In this document: positions 1 through 8,227 of the stretch, one piece after another | Layout of the letters: each line of letters begins with the position of its first letter | Position numbering within the stretch: the stretch's first letter is position 1 | Program-made: the position numbers and the translations under genes | Notes under the pieces: generated by a model | What the model was told of the DNA's origin: nothing | Database searches by the model: none | What the model saw: only the letters and a program-made list of their open reading frames with translations | Origin: Gemmatimonadota bacterium | GTDB taxonomy: Bacteria > Gemmatimonadota > Gemmatimonadetes > Longimicrobiales > Gaopeijiaceae | Assembly (NCBI GenBank): GCA_028873815.1 | Contig: JAPPNN010000060.1 | Coordinates: forward strand, 1 to 34,591 | Length of the DNA: 34,591 bases | Direction: 5' to 3'

Positions 1-90
1 TCACCTCTCGCGCCTCTCCTGGTTCAGGCTCATCTCCGTATTGGAAAAGACTGAGGCGCCCGATAGTCGAACCGAAATCGGGCCGCGCAC

Positions 91-492
91 CTACCAGTAC
101 TCCACCGCCAGCCCGTCGATGCGTGCGAAGCTGCGGCGGTCGTGCGTGGCCACCCGGTAGTCCAGATGCACCGCTGTCGCCGCGATCATCAGGTCATGGC
201 TTCCGACCGGTCGCCCACGGCGCCTGTGCTGGGCCGCCAGGCTCGCGTGGACCTTCGCCACCTCGATGTCGAAGGGGATTACCGGAAGCGTTGCGAGCCA
301 TCGTGTGACGATCCGCTCGGTCCGGACCCGCCGCGCTCCTGCCAGCCGGTGGACGCCGTGGAGCAGCTCTGAAGCGGTGATCGCCGCGATCGCCACGGGT
401 TCGTCCGGGCGAGCTGCCGCCGCGACGTCATCCGCCCGCAGTTGCCCGCGCTCCACGGCGAGCAGCACGCTCGAGTCGATCAGGAGTCCCAC
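91..492 (-). CDS. vapC: VapC-type PIN-domain toxin (ribonuclease)
   Basis: A 133-residue PIN-domain protein, the usual length for VapC toxins, which are Mg-dependent endoribonucleases that typically cut tRNA or rRNA. The acidic active-site set is visible: Asp6 in LIDSS, Glu42 in SELL, Asp100 in GSHD and Asp118 in THDRR. The start is GTG at 492, preceded by GGAG with a 5-nt gap. It overlaps the upstream antitoxin gene by 13 bp, so the two are translationally coupled in antitoxin-first order. Family assignment is secure. The RNA target cannot be told from sequence. Confidence 0.93.
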   Translation of the reverse strand: MGLLIDSSVLLAVERGQLRADDVAAAARPDEPVAIAAITASELLHGVHRLAGARRVRTERIVTRWLATLPVIPFDIEVAKVHASLAAQHRRRGRPVGSHDLMIAATAVHLDYRVATHDRRSFARIDGLAVEYW

Positions 493-782
493 GGATTCTC
501 CGGAATCTCCGCCCGGTTGTGGAAGGCGATCCCCTCCTCCACGGCCCGCAGGTACTCCTCGTCGGCGGGTCGGCGAGCGTCCGCGGGGAAGAGCGCGACG
601 AACTCGCGCACGGTGAACATGCGGTCCTCCACGGGGCGGATCTCGGCGACCGGCTTTCCGTGGCGCTCGACGACGCAGGCCGCGCCCTCCTCCTGAACGC
701 GGTTGACCAGCGATGCGAAGTTCCTCGCCGCGTAACTGGCGCTGACGGCGCGGGCCTTGGATGCACTCGATTGCTTGGACAT
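480..782 (-). CDS. Phd/YefM-family antitoxin
   Basis: A 100-residue partner of the PIN toxin. Residues about 12-50 have the Phd/YefM pattern (VSASYAARNFASLVNRV, then VVERHGKPVAEIRPVE), a small DNA-binding fold. The C-terminal half is acidic and would wrap the toxin. Antitoxins of this class bind their own promoter, and a matching palindrome lies just upstream (793-816). No Shine-Dalgarno precedes the ATG. A TATTAT element ends 6 nt before it, so the mRNA may be leaderless. Confidence 0.92.
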   Translation of the reverse strand: MSKQSSASKARAVSASYAARNFASLVNRVQEEGAACVVERHGKPVAEIRPVEDRMFTVREFVALFPADARRPADEEYLRAVEEGIAFHNRAEIPENPWDS

Positions 783-788
783 GCCGGA

Positions 789-817
789 ATAATACGTAAA
801 ATGCGTATTTTACGCAA
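789..817 (-). promoter_or_regulatory. Toxin-antitoxin promoter
   Basis: On the minus strand TTGCGT (812-817) and TATTAT (789-794) are separated by exactly 17 bp, a good sigma-70-like pair. The -10 element ends 6 nt before the antitoxin ATG, so transcription should begin at or next to the start codon. This is pattern evidence without mapped transcripts. Confidence 0.6.
793..816. promoter_or_regulatory. Palindromic operator of the toxin-antitoxin operon
   Basis: Arms TACGTAAAAT (793-802) and ATTTTACGCA (807-816) form an inverted repeat with one mismatch around a 4-bp centre. The palindrome fills the spacer between the -35 and -10 elements. This is where an autorepressing antitoxin or toxin-antitoxin complex would block RNA polymerase. 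Confidence 0.65.
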
Positions 818-888
818 TTTGGCGAGCGCCCGGGCTGGGGAGCCCTAGGGTGCCACGGTGACGGCAGGCGGGAGCGATTCGCAGCCCC

Positions 889-1815
889 TCAGTTCATGAA
901 CAGCGCCGTAAACGCGTCGGTCAGCGCGGGGGGCACGGTCGTGATGTGGGTGGCGTCCGGGTAGACCTTCCACGTCACCGTCAGGTTGTCCGCAGGATTG
1001 GCCTCGAACACCTCGATTAGGCGCCGCGTGCCCACGGCGAGATCGTGGTAGATGTCGACCGGCCCCGTCTCTTCCAGTTCGCCCAGCGTGATGAACACCC
1101 TCGTGTCGCGCTCGAACCCTTGCTCGATCGCGGCGGGGAGTCCTTCGAGCAGCTCTGTCGCCGGAAGAAGTCCGGGGCTCCCCATCCAGTAGCGGTCTAA
1201 GGTGGGTGACCGCTGCTGGAAGGCATATGCCGTGAACAGGCCCCCGAAGGAGTCGCCGAGGAATCCCACGCCTTCGGTCTCCACGCGGTAGTCGGCGACG
1301 ATGCGCGGGTGCAGTTCGTCTTCGATGAAGCTCAGGAACGCGGCCGCGCCGCCCAGGCCATCGAATACCGGGGCGGAGCGGAGGAGCTGGTCCAACTCGT
1401 CCGACAGCGAGCCCTCCGGCGTCAGGTCGCGGGCGCGCAGGGTGCCGGCGCGAGTGGGGTCCGGGTAGCCGATCCCGACGAGGACCATCTCAGGCATTCC
1501 CGGGCGGATCAGATCTACCTGGAACAGGCGGGCGATCTCGGCCGTCATCCCGAACGAGATGTTGGCGTCCAGTACGTAGACAAGCTGGTAGGACTGCTCA
1601 CCGGTGCCGTAGCTGGCCGGAAGGCTGACCGCGATCAGGAAGTCGTCGCCGACGTTCGTCGAGCTCATCACGAAGGCTTCCGAGTCGTAGATTTCGAACG
1701 CGACCGGCTCGGGGGCTCCGGACCGGTCCGCTTCGCCCGGCGGGGCGTCGGCACAACCCAAGCCCAGGGCCACGATCGCCGCGGCGGCTGCCGCCGTGAG
1801 ATGTCCCCTGCTCAT
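889..1815 (-). CDS. Alpha/beta-hydrolase esterase lipoprotein (putative esterase family)
   Basis: A 308-residue secreted esterase of the esterase-D/IroE-like family. The nucleophile elbow is GDSFGG with Ser189. His290 in YPDATH is the likely catalytic base, and an acid probably lies in GELEE (246-250). The N-terminus is a short signal ending at Cys21; the lipobox GLGC is weaker than consensus. An ATG 12 bp further upstream (1827) is also in frame, but a strong GGAGGA lies 5 nt before the ATG at 1815, so 1815 is preferred. It follows the ggt-like gene by 26 bp on the same strand, probably as one operon. The substrate is unknown; ferric-siderophore esters, peptide esters or acyl esters are all possible. 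Confidence 0.85.
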   Translation of the reverse strand: MSRGHLTAAAAAAIVALGLGCADAPPGEADRSGAPEPVAFEIYDSEAFVMSSTNVGDDFLIAVSLPASYGTGEQSYQLVYVLDANISFGMTAEIARLFQVDLIRPGMPEMVLVGIGYPDPTRAGTLRARDLTPEGSLSDELDQLLRSAPVFDGLGGAAAFLSFIEDELHPRIVADYRVETEGVGFLGDSFGGLFTAYAFQQRSPTLDRYWMGSPGLLPATELLEGLPAAIEQGFERDTRVFITLGELEETGPVDIYHDLAVGTRRLIEVFEANPADNLTVTWKVYPDATHITTVPPALTDAFTALFMN

Positions 1816-1841
1816 GTCTTCCTCCATGCTGTTGATGCTTC

Positions 1842-3578
1842 TCAGTACCCGACCGCCCGGCCACCCAGTTCAAGCCCCCGAATCGAAGCGCCGTGCAGGT
1901 CGCCGGTGTCGGGGTCGATCATGATCGCGATCCAGTATCCCCGCGTGGCGTCGTTCTCCGCGATCGGCTGGCCCAGCGCCTCCACCTCGGCTATGAACTC
2001 GGGCGGGAAGTCGCCCACGCCCACTTCCTGCGCCGCGGGGCCCGTCGCGCCCTCCACGAGCGCACTGAACGAGAACGAGCCCAGCGCGGGCTTGTCGACC
2101 GCCTCGCGCGGGGTCAGCCCGAAGTCCAGGACACTGATGAGGCCGCCGATGGTGCGCTGGTGGAGCCCCGAGCCGATCGAGCTGAACCCCATGAACGGCT
2201 TGCCGTCCTTGAGGACCAGACCCGGGTTGGTGGGGTCGGGCAGGCGGCTGCCGGGCTCGATCTGGGCCATCATGCCCTGCTGGAAGATGCCCGAGTCCGG
2301 GATCGAGATGCCGTCGACGAAGATGCCGGTCGTGCCCCAGCTCACCGTGTTGATGGAGTGCACGACCGCCGCGATGTTGCCCCACTGGTCGATGGCGACG
2401 ACCGCATCGGAGTGCGGGGCGGCGGCGGCCTCCGGGACGACCACGCCGGGGAAGGATCCGTCCTGGATGGCACCCCAGAGCTTCGCCGATGTCTCCTTCT
2501 GCACCCGGGTCTCGTGCGTGAGGTCGGCGCCGATCATCGCTGCGATGCCGTCCGCGGCCTGCTTGCCGCCGATCGCGAAAGTGAGACCGGGCCGCGCGAT
2601 CTGGGTCAGCCAGAAGAGCGCCTCGGGCGAGTCGCCGTAGTGGCCGTGGTCGGAGATGCCGGCCAGTTCCGCCAGGTTCATGGCCTCGATCAGGCCGATG
2701 CCGCCTTCGGCCGGGCTGCCGTGGGCGTAGAGGTCGAAGCCGTGGTAGCTGCCGCGGGCGGGCGCACTCCAGACGACCTCGTAGTTGGCGAGGTCCTCGA
2801 CGGTCATCCGGCCGCCGATGTCGCCGACCATTTCGACGAGCTTATCCGCCCAGGGACCCTTGTACATGTAGTCGGTGCCCTGATCAGCGATCCGGCGCAG
2901 GGTCTCGGCCAGTGCGGGCTGGGTGAACATGTCGCCCGCCTGGTAGGGCGATCCGTCCGCCGTTGTGAAGATTGCCTTCGTCTCGGGCAGACGGCTCAAC
3001 ACTTGTTCCCTGAACGCATACTGACCCGCGTTGCCTTCCTGGTACTCGAAGCCCTCCTCGGCGCACGCGATGGCCGATGTGAACAGGTCCGCGAAGGGGA
3101 GCTTGCCGAAGCGTTCGTTGGCAGCCTCGACACCCTTCATAAAGCCTGGAACGAGGACGGTGCGACCGTTGGGCTCGGCCTCGAAGCCGCCGAAGCCGCC
3201 GGCCAGGTCGATTCCGGGGATGGTCAGGGGATCGGTCTCCGCGGCGACGGTGTTGTAGGCCGCGTTCATGTTGTGGACCTCGCCGCTCTCGGCGTCGTAG
3301 TAGACCATCGTCATGAGGCCGGCGTAGCTGACCCACGAGCCCACGGCCATGCAGATCTGGGTGAGGGCGGTGGACATGGCGGCGTCGGCGGCGCTGCCTC
3401 CGGCCCTGAGGATCTCGACGCCGCCCTCGATGGCCTGCGCGCCGGTGGTGCCGGTGACCATGCCGCGGGGGGTGGGAGTGTCGGGAGGGGGGCTGCACGA
3501 CAGGAGGACCAGACAGGCGGCTGCGGCGGCGGTCGTGGTGGTCGCGACGGACCGATTCTTCGGGGCACTCAGTGGCAT
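1842..3578 (-). CDS. Gamma-glutamyltransferase-family lipoprotein
   Basis: A 578-residue N-terminal-nucleophile hydrolase of the Ggt family. These are made as a precursor that cuts itself and then transfers or hydrolyses gamma-glutamyl groups, for example of glutathione, outside the membrane. The lipoprotein signal ends at Cys28 (LLSC). Family blocks seen are GGSAADAA (60-67) and the small-subunit start region near 388-412 (VAIDQWGN, then HSINTVSWGTTG). Aligned on the VVD..GN block, the position of the E. coli nucleophile Thr391 is Ser390, in PHSDAVVAID. The usual TTH is therefore absent and Ser may be the nucleophile. The start is supported by AGAGGA upstream. It leads an operon with the esterase. 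Confidence 0.87.
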   Translation of the reverse strand: MPLSAPKNRSVATTTTAAAAACLVLLSCSPPPDTPTPRGMVTGTTGAQAIEGGVEILRAGGSAADAAMSTALTQICMAVGSWVSYAGLMTMVYYDAESGEVHNMNAAYNTVAAETDPLTIPGIDLAGGFGGFEAEPNGRTVLVPGFMKGVEAANERFGKLPFADLFTSAIACAEEGFEYQEGNAGQYAFREQVLSRLPETKAIFTTADGSPYQAGDMFTQPALAETLRRIADQGTDYMYKGPWADKLVEMVGDIGGRMTVEDLANYEVVWSAPARGSYHGFDLYAHGSPAEGGIGLIEAMNLAELAGISDHGHYGDSPEALFWLTQIARPGLTFAIGGKQAADGIAAMIGADLTHETRVQKETSAKLWGAIQDGSFPGVVVPEAAAAPHSDAVVAIDQWGNIAAVVHSINTVSWGTTGIFVDGISIPDSGIFQQGMMAQIEPGSRLPDPTNPGLVLKDGKPFMGFSSIGSGLHQRTIGGLISVLDFGLTPREAVDKPALGSFSFSALVEGATGPAAQEVGVGDFPPEFIAEVEALGQPIAENDATRGYWIAIMIDPDTGDLHGASIRGLELGGRAVGY

Positions 3579-3670
3579 GGGATCCTCTTGTGTGGCGAGT
3601 CGTGCAGGTACCGATAGTCCGGCCTGCGAGGGGGCGCAACCGCGTCTCGCCCGATTCGCCAGCGCTTGGT

Positions 3671-3676
3671 TAGGTT
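3671..3676 (+). promoter_or_regulatory. Possible -10 element of a leaderless thyX promoter
   Basis: TAGGTT ends 6 nt before the thyX ATG and no Shine-Dalgarno is present. The spacing matches other starts in this window. No convincing -35 is visible 16-18 bp upstream, so this is tentative. Confidence 0.3.
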
Positions 3677-3682
3677 GTAGCC

Positions 3683-5257
3683 ATGGCCCGCGACTCGCAC
3701 CCCACCCGCCGCCCGACCGTCCCCGCTGCCGAAGAGATTCTGGGGGGCTACTTCCCCGTCCTCGACCACGGCTTCGTGGCGCTGGTGGACTACATGGGGA
3801 CCGACGATTCGGTGGAGCGGGCGGCGCGGGTGAGTTACGGGTACGGGACGCGGAAGGTCTCGGCCACGCGGGGGCTGATCCGGTATCTGCGCCGACACCT
3901 CCACACGACGCCGTCGGAGATGGTCGAGTTCAAGTTCCACTGCGCGATGCCGATGTTTGTGGCGCGCCAGTGGATACGGCATCGGACGGCGTGTTTGGCG
4001 GAGGGCACGGAGGTCTATTTCGACCTGCCGGGTGCGGAGGCACGAGGCCGGCGCCAGCTGTACAAGCTGTCGATTGAAGAGATCTGGCAACGCTTTCAGC
4101 CCACGCGCAACAGGCGTCCGGACAAGCAGCGCAACCCCTTCTTCCGCCGCGACCGCGTCAAGCGGATGAAGCTGAGGCAGGTCGACGAAGGCACGCTCGC
4201 TTTCCAGTACACGCGGATCGTGGACGTCTACCGCAATGGTGTGAAGCCGGTGTTCCGGATGGTGCTCGAAGACGGCAAGTCGATCGAGGCCACGGCGGAT
4301 CACCGGTTCCTGTTTGCGGGGGGGTGGGACACGCTGCGGGGCGCAACCGGGGTGCGCGAGACGGGTGGTCGCGCGGTGTGGCGGCATGACGACTACTTCG
4401 TGCACGTGAATGGGGCGGCGGAGAAGCTGGACTGGGACCAGATCCGGTACAAGGCCAAACTCGTGCGCATCGCGCGTTTCGAGTATGTCGGCGAGCGTGA
4501 AACCTACGACCTCGAGGTGGAGGGCCCTCACCACAACTTCGTCGCCAACGGCATCGTGACGCACAACTCCGTGAACGAGTACAGTGGCAGGTATTCGCTC
4601 ATGCCGCTCCTCTTCTACAGCCCCGAGCAGGACCAGTTCTCGCTGCAGAGCGCGACAAGCAACCAGGGGCGGGCACCCGGATCGGTCAGCCCCGAGTTCT
4701 ACCGCGAAGCGATGCGCCGCTGGGACGAGGTGCGGGGCCGCGCCGCGGACGACTACGGCTGGCTGGTGGGCGAGAACGTGGCCCGGGAACTGGCCCGCAT
4801 CGACCTGCCGCTTTCGACCTACACGCAGTGGTACTGGAAGATCGACCTGCACAACCTGCTCCACTTCCTCACCCTCCGCGTCGACGACCACGCCCAGTGG
4901 GAGATCCAGGAGTACGGCCGGGTCATGGCCGGGATGGTGAAGCGCGTCGCGCCGCTGAGCTACGAGGCCTGGGTCGACTACCAGGTCATGGGCGACAAGC
5001 TGTCCGGTGCCGAGATCGCGGCGTTGTCGCGGCTGGTGTCGGCCGACGCGGATGGGCTGGCCGCCCGCGGCGGTGCCGGACTGTCGAACGCCGAGCTGGC
5101 CGGGCTGGGCCTGTCGGGCCGCGAGATCCGCGAGCTCAAGGAGAAGCTCGTGCCGCGCGAGGTGCCCGACTACGAGCTGGACCTGGCGACGATGCGCGAT
5201 CCTCAGGACGTGGCGGCCGAGATGGACAGGGCGGTGCCTGAGGTGGATCGGGGCTGA
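3683..5257 (+). CDS. thyX: Flavin-dependent thymidylate synthase ThyX, interrupted by a mini-intein
   Basis: ThyX makes dTMP from dUMP using methylenetetrahydrofolate, FAD and NADPH. The 524-residue product has the ThyX signature RHRxxSxNExSxRY split in two: RHRTA (99-103) and SVNEYSGRY (296-304). Between them is a 192-residue intein (Cys104 to Asn295). The spliced enzyme would be 332 residues, about 100 longer than compact ThyX proteins such as the Thermotoga one. The excess is mainly a helical, Glu/Leu-rich C-terminal extension after about residue 430. QWYWKIDLHNLLHFLTLR, typical of the ThyX core, is at about 381-398. The reading frame is continuous, as expected for an intein. No ThyA is seen nearby. 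Confidence 0.95.
   Translation: MARDSHPTRRPTVPAAEEILGGYFPVLDHGFVALVDYMGTDDSVERAARVSYGYGTRKVSATRGLIRYLRRHLHTTPSEMVEFKFHCAMPMFVARQWIRHRTACLAEGTEVYFDLPGAEARGRRQLYKLSIEEIWQRFQPTRNRRPDKQRNPFFRRDRVKRMKLRQVDEGTLAFQYTRIVDVYRNGVKPVFRMVLEDGKSIEATADHRFLFAGGWDTLRGATGVRETGGRAVWRHDDYFVHVNGAAEKLDWDQIRYKAKLVRIARFEYVGERETYDLEVEGPHHNFVANGIVTHNSVNEYSGRYSLMPLLFYSPEQDQFSLQSATSNQGRAPGSVSPEFYREAMRRWDEVRGRAADDYGWLVGENVARELARIDLPLSTYTQWYWKIDLHNLLHFLTLRVDDHAQWEIQEYGRVMAGMVKRVAPLSYEAWVDYQVMGDKLSGAEIAALSRLVSADADGLAARGGAGLSNAELAGLGLSGREIRELKEKLVPREVPDYELDLATMRDPQDVAAEMDRAVPEVDRG
3992..4567 (+). other. Mini-intein inserted in the ThyX active-site motif
   Basis: This is a 192-residue protein-splicing element inside thyX. 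The N-terminal splice residue is Cys104 in CLAEGTEVYFD (block A). Block B is ATADHRFL with the TxxH residues Thr204 and His207. Block F is ETYDLEVEGPHHNF with Asp276. Block G is GIVTHN with penultimate His294 and terminal Asn295. The +1 extein residue is Ser296, itself the conserved Ser of the ThyX motif. All residues needed for class 1 splicing are present. No LAGLIDADG or HNH homing-endonuclease motif is seen; the region between blocks B and F is short, and a basic stretch lies at about 134-165. It is therefore a splicing-only element, fixed or left over from a larger intein. Confidence 0.93.
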
Positions 5258-5258
5258 C

Positions 5259-6809
5259 ATGAGGCACCGCCTGGGTCCGGCCATGTTCCTCGTCGCGTGG
5301 CTTCCGTTTCTGCCCGGCTGCGCCGACACGGCCACGCTCCCGGGCGCCGAATCCTTCCTCGTCCGGGGCGCCACGATCGTCGACGGAACGGGGAGCCCCG
5401 GCTTCCTCGGTTCCCTGAGGGTGGAAGGCGGGGTCATTGCCGAGGTGGCAGCCGATGACGCGGACGACGCCCTCTCACCCAAAAACGGCGAACCGGTCCA
5501 CGACGGCGGCGGACTTGTGCTCGCACCCGGCTTCATCGACACCCACAGCCACCATGACGGCGGGCTGCTGGACGAACTGACGGCGCTGGCCGCGGTGAGT
5601 CAGGGGATTACGACGATCGTTGTGGGGCAGGATGGGGGGTCGCGTTTCCCGATCGCGGACTTCTTTGCCGCGCTGGAGGCCACGCCGGCGGCGGTCAACG
5701 TGGCGTCGTACGCGGGGCACGGCACGCTGCGGCGGGAGATCATGGGGGACGACTTCCGCCGGGAAGCCACAGCCGAGGAAATCGTGGCGATGCAGATGCT
5801 GCTGGGGATCGAGCTGGCGAGTGGTGCGCTGGGGCTGTCGACCGGCCTGGAGTACGACCCGGGGATCTATTCGTCGACGGACGAAGTGGTTGCGCTCGCC
5901 GAGACCACCGGTGCGCTCGGCGGCCGCTACATCTCGCACATGCGCAGCGAGGATCGGGCGCTGCATGATGCGGTCGAGGAGACGATCGAGATTGCTGAGC
6001 GGGCGCGGCTACCCGTGCAGATCTCGCACTTCAAGCTGGCGGCGCGGGGGCTGTGGGGGCAGGCGGCCGACGTGCTGGCGCGGCTTGACGAGGCGCGCGC
6101 GGCGGGTCTGGATATCACCGCCGATGTCTATCCGTACGAGTACTGGCAGTCGACGATGACGGTGCTGTTTCCGGAGCGGGATTTTACCGATCGGGAAGCC
6201 GCGCGCTACGCGCTGGAGGAGCTGGTCGCGCCGGAGGGGATGCTGATCGGGCGCTTCGAGGCCGACACGACGCTGGAGGGGAAGACGCTGGCGGAGATTG
6301 CCGAGGCGCGGGGGACGGACGCGATCACAACGTATCTGGATCTGATTGCGGAGTCGCGGGCCGGGCGGGAGAGCGGGCGGGGGGGCGAGAGCATCGTCGG
6401 GACCAGCATGACCTTCGACGACATCGCGACGCTGATGTCGTGGCCGCACACGAACGTGTCGAGCGACGGGGGGCTGAGGGGGGCGCACCCGCGTGGCTTC
6501 GGCGCCTACCCGCGGGTGCTGGGGCGGTATGTGCGGGAGGAGGGGCGGCTCGGCCTGGAGGAGGCGGTCCACAAGATGACCGCGCTGGCGGCGGCGCACA
6601 TGGGGCTGTCGGGGCGGGGGGTTTTGGCGGTGGGCGCGCCTGCGGACATGGTGCTGTTCGACCCGGCGACGGTGGTCGACCGGGCGACGACGGCCGAGCC
6701 GCACCTGACGGCTGAGGGTATCGAGCGGGTGTGGGTGGCGGGTGTGGCTGTGTACGAGGGCGGCGCAGTGACGGGTGCGACGCCCGGGAAGGTGCTTCGG
6801 CGGGAGTAG
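5259..6809 (+). CDS. N-acyl-D-amino-acid deacylase / D-aminoacylase-family lipoprotein
   Basis: A 516-residue amidohydrolase. The family removes N-acyl groups from D-amino acids (or N-terminal groups from D-aminoacyl peptides) with zinc. The start is the ATG 1 nt after the thyX stop. The same frame is open further upstream, but that part lies inside thyX. The signal peptide ends at Cys21 (FLPGC), a lipobox. Metal and active-site motifs: HSH (96-98), Glu198 in STGLEYDPG, His227 in ISHMRSE, His257 in ISHFK, Asp403 in SSDGG. In classical D-aminoacylases a zinc-binding Cys lies in GNCG; here the site reads GQDG, with Asp125. ThyX and this gene probably share a transcript only by position. Confidence 0.87.
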   Translation: MRHRLGPAMFLVAWLPFLPGCADTATLPGAESFLVRGATIVDGTGSPGFLGSLRVEGGVIAEVAADDADDALSPKNGEPVHDGGGLVLAPGFIDTHSHHDGGLLDELTALAAVSQGITTIVVGQDGGSRFPIADFFAALEATPAAVNVASYAGHGTLRREIMGDDFRREATAEEIVAMQMLLGIELASGALGLSTGLEYDPGIYSSTDEVVALAETTGALGGRYISHMRSEDRALHDAVEETIEIAERARLPVQISHFKLAARGLWGQAADVLARLDEARAAGLDITADVYPYEYWQSTMTVLFPERDFTDREAARYALEELVAPEGMLIGRFEADTTLEGKTLAEIAEARGTDAITTYLDLIAESRAGRESGRGGESIVGTSMTFDDIATLMSWPHTNVSSDGGLRGAHPRGFGAYPRVLGRYVREEGRLGLEEAVHKMTALAAAHMGLSGRGVLAVGAPADMVLFDPATVVDRATTAEPHLTAEGIERVWVAGVAVYEGGAVTGATPGKVLRRE

Positions 6810-6849
6810 TCCCCAGCGGGGGCGGACCCGGTCGCCCGGGCCGGCGCGC

Positions 6850-8220
6850 CTACCTCTCCACCCTGACCGTCTTCACGTTCACGAATTCGCGGATCCCGAA
6901 GTCCGCCAGTTCGCGCCCGAAGCCGCTGGACTTGACGCCGCCGAAGGGCAGGCGCGGGTCGGACTTCACGAAGTCGTTCACGAAGCATGACCCGGCCTCG
7001 ATCCCGGTGCGGGCTATGCGTTCGCCGCGCTCCAGGTCGCGCGTGAAGACCGCGGCTCCGAGTCCGTACGCGGTGTCGTTGGCGATGCGGACCGCCTCCT
7101 CCTCGGACTCGGCGCGGATAATGCAGGCGACGGGTCCGAACATCTCCTCGTCGTAGGCCGGCATTCCCGGCTTCACCCCCGTCAGGACCGTGGCCGGGTA
7201 GTACCAGCCCGGCACGTCGGGGACCTTGCCGCCGAGCGGGCACTCCGCGCCGGCCTCGATGCTGCGGGCGACCTGATCGGCCAGGTGATCGCGCAGATCC
7301 TCGCGCGCGAGCGGCCCGACATCGGTCCTCTCGGCGACGGGGTCGCCGACCCGCACTGCCCCCATTCGCTGCACGACCGCCTCGGTGAACTCGTCCGCCA
7401 CCGCCTCGTGGACGATCATGCGTTTGGCGGCGATGCAGCTCTGTCCCGCATTGATCAGGCGGCCGGTCACGCACGCCTCGACGGTGCGGGACAGGTCGGC
7501 GTCCTCGAGCACGATGTAGGGATCGCTGCCGCCCAGCTCCAGCACACACGTCTTGATCTCCGATCCGGCGAGGCGCGCGACTTCGCGGCCGGCGCGGGTG
7601 CTGCCGGTCAGGGTGACCCCCTGGACGCGCGCGTCGCGGATCAGGTCCGCCGCGGCCGGCAGGTCGATGAAGAGGTTGGTGAACAGGCCCTCCGGCAGCC
7701 CGGCCTCCAGGAAGAGCTCGGTGAGTTCCAGTGCGCAGCAGGGGACGCTGGGCGCGTGCTTGAGGAGCACCCCGTTTCCGGCGATCAGGGCCGGGACGGC
7801 CGCGCGGACTACCTGCCAGAGGGGGAAGTTCCACGGCATGATCGCCAGCACGAGGCCCAGGGGCTGGAACGTGACGTAGCTCCGGTGCGATTCCGTCTCG
7901 ACCGCCTGGTCACGCAGGTACGCGGCACCCATTTCGCCGTAGTACTCGCAACCGGACGCGCACTTGTCCACCTCCATCATGGCTTCACCGAGGGGCTTGC
8001 CCATCTCCATGGTGACGATTTCGGCGAGCTTCCGGTCGCGGTGGCGGAGGTGCGCCGCGAGGCCGGCCACGGTGCGGGCACGCTCTTCCACGGGTACGGC
8101 GGCCCAGGCGCGTTGGGCCCTTTGGGCGGAAGTGAGCGCGATGTCCAGTGCTTCGGCGGACATGAAAGGGTACCTGCGCAGCATTTCGCCGCTGGCGGGG
8201 TTGATCGTGGTGAATCCCAT
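6850..8220 (-). CDS. NAD(P)-dependent aldehyde dehydrogenase (succinate-semialdehyde dehydrogenase type)
   Basis: A 456-residue aldehyde dehydrogenase, the length of the short GabD/YneI-like group that oxidises succinate semialdehyde and similar aldehydes. The catalytic Cys262 is in NAGQSC and Glu228 in LELGG. Asn131 (MPWNFPLW) and the cofactor Lys154 (LLKHA) are in place. The NAD-binding turn TGSTRAGREV is at 205-214. No Shine-Dalgarno precedes the ATG; TAGGGT ends 7 nt upstream. It converges on the D-aminoacylase gene (40-bp gap) and diverges from the radical SAM gene. The exact aldehyde cannot be fixed by sequence alone. Confidence 0.9.
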   Translation of the reverse strand: MGFTTINPASGEMLRRYPFMSAEALDIALTSAQRAQRAWAAVPVEERARTVAGLAAHLRHRDRKLAEIVTMEMGKPLGEAMMEVDKCASGCEYYGEMGAAYLRDQAVETESHRSYVTFQPLGLVLAIMPWNFPLWQVVRAAVPALIAGNGVLLKHAPSVPCCALELTELFLEAGLPEGLFTNLFIDLPAAADLIRDARVQGVTLTGSTRAGREVARLAGSEIKTCVLELGGSDPYIVLEDADLSRTVEACVTGRLINAGQSCIAAKRMIVHEAVADEFTEAVVQRMGAVRVGDPVAERTDVGPLAREDLRDHLADQVARSIEAGAECPLGGKVPDVPGWYYPATVLTGVKPGMPAYDEEMFGPVACIIRAESEEEAVRIANDTAYGLGAAVFTRDLERGERIARTGIEAGSCFVNDFVKSDPRLPFGGVKSSGFGRELADFGIREFVNVKTVRVER

Positions 8221-8227
8221 GGGGAAT

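Noticed and set aside
1..90. A gene or element at the left edge.
   Set aside because: I see no start, RNA or repeat that can be supported in the first 90 bases.
3569..5542. A 657-residue open frame antisense to thyX and its intein.
   Set aside because: Such long antisense frames are common in high-GC DNA. Its composition is His/Arg/Val-rich with no domain, while thyX and the intein are unmistakable.
6810..6849. A terminator between the convergent D-aminoacylase and aldehyde dehydrogenase genes.
   Set aside because: Only short GC pairings (CCCC-AGC-GGGG) without a T run are present, which is not enough to call.
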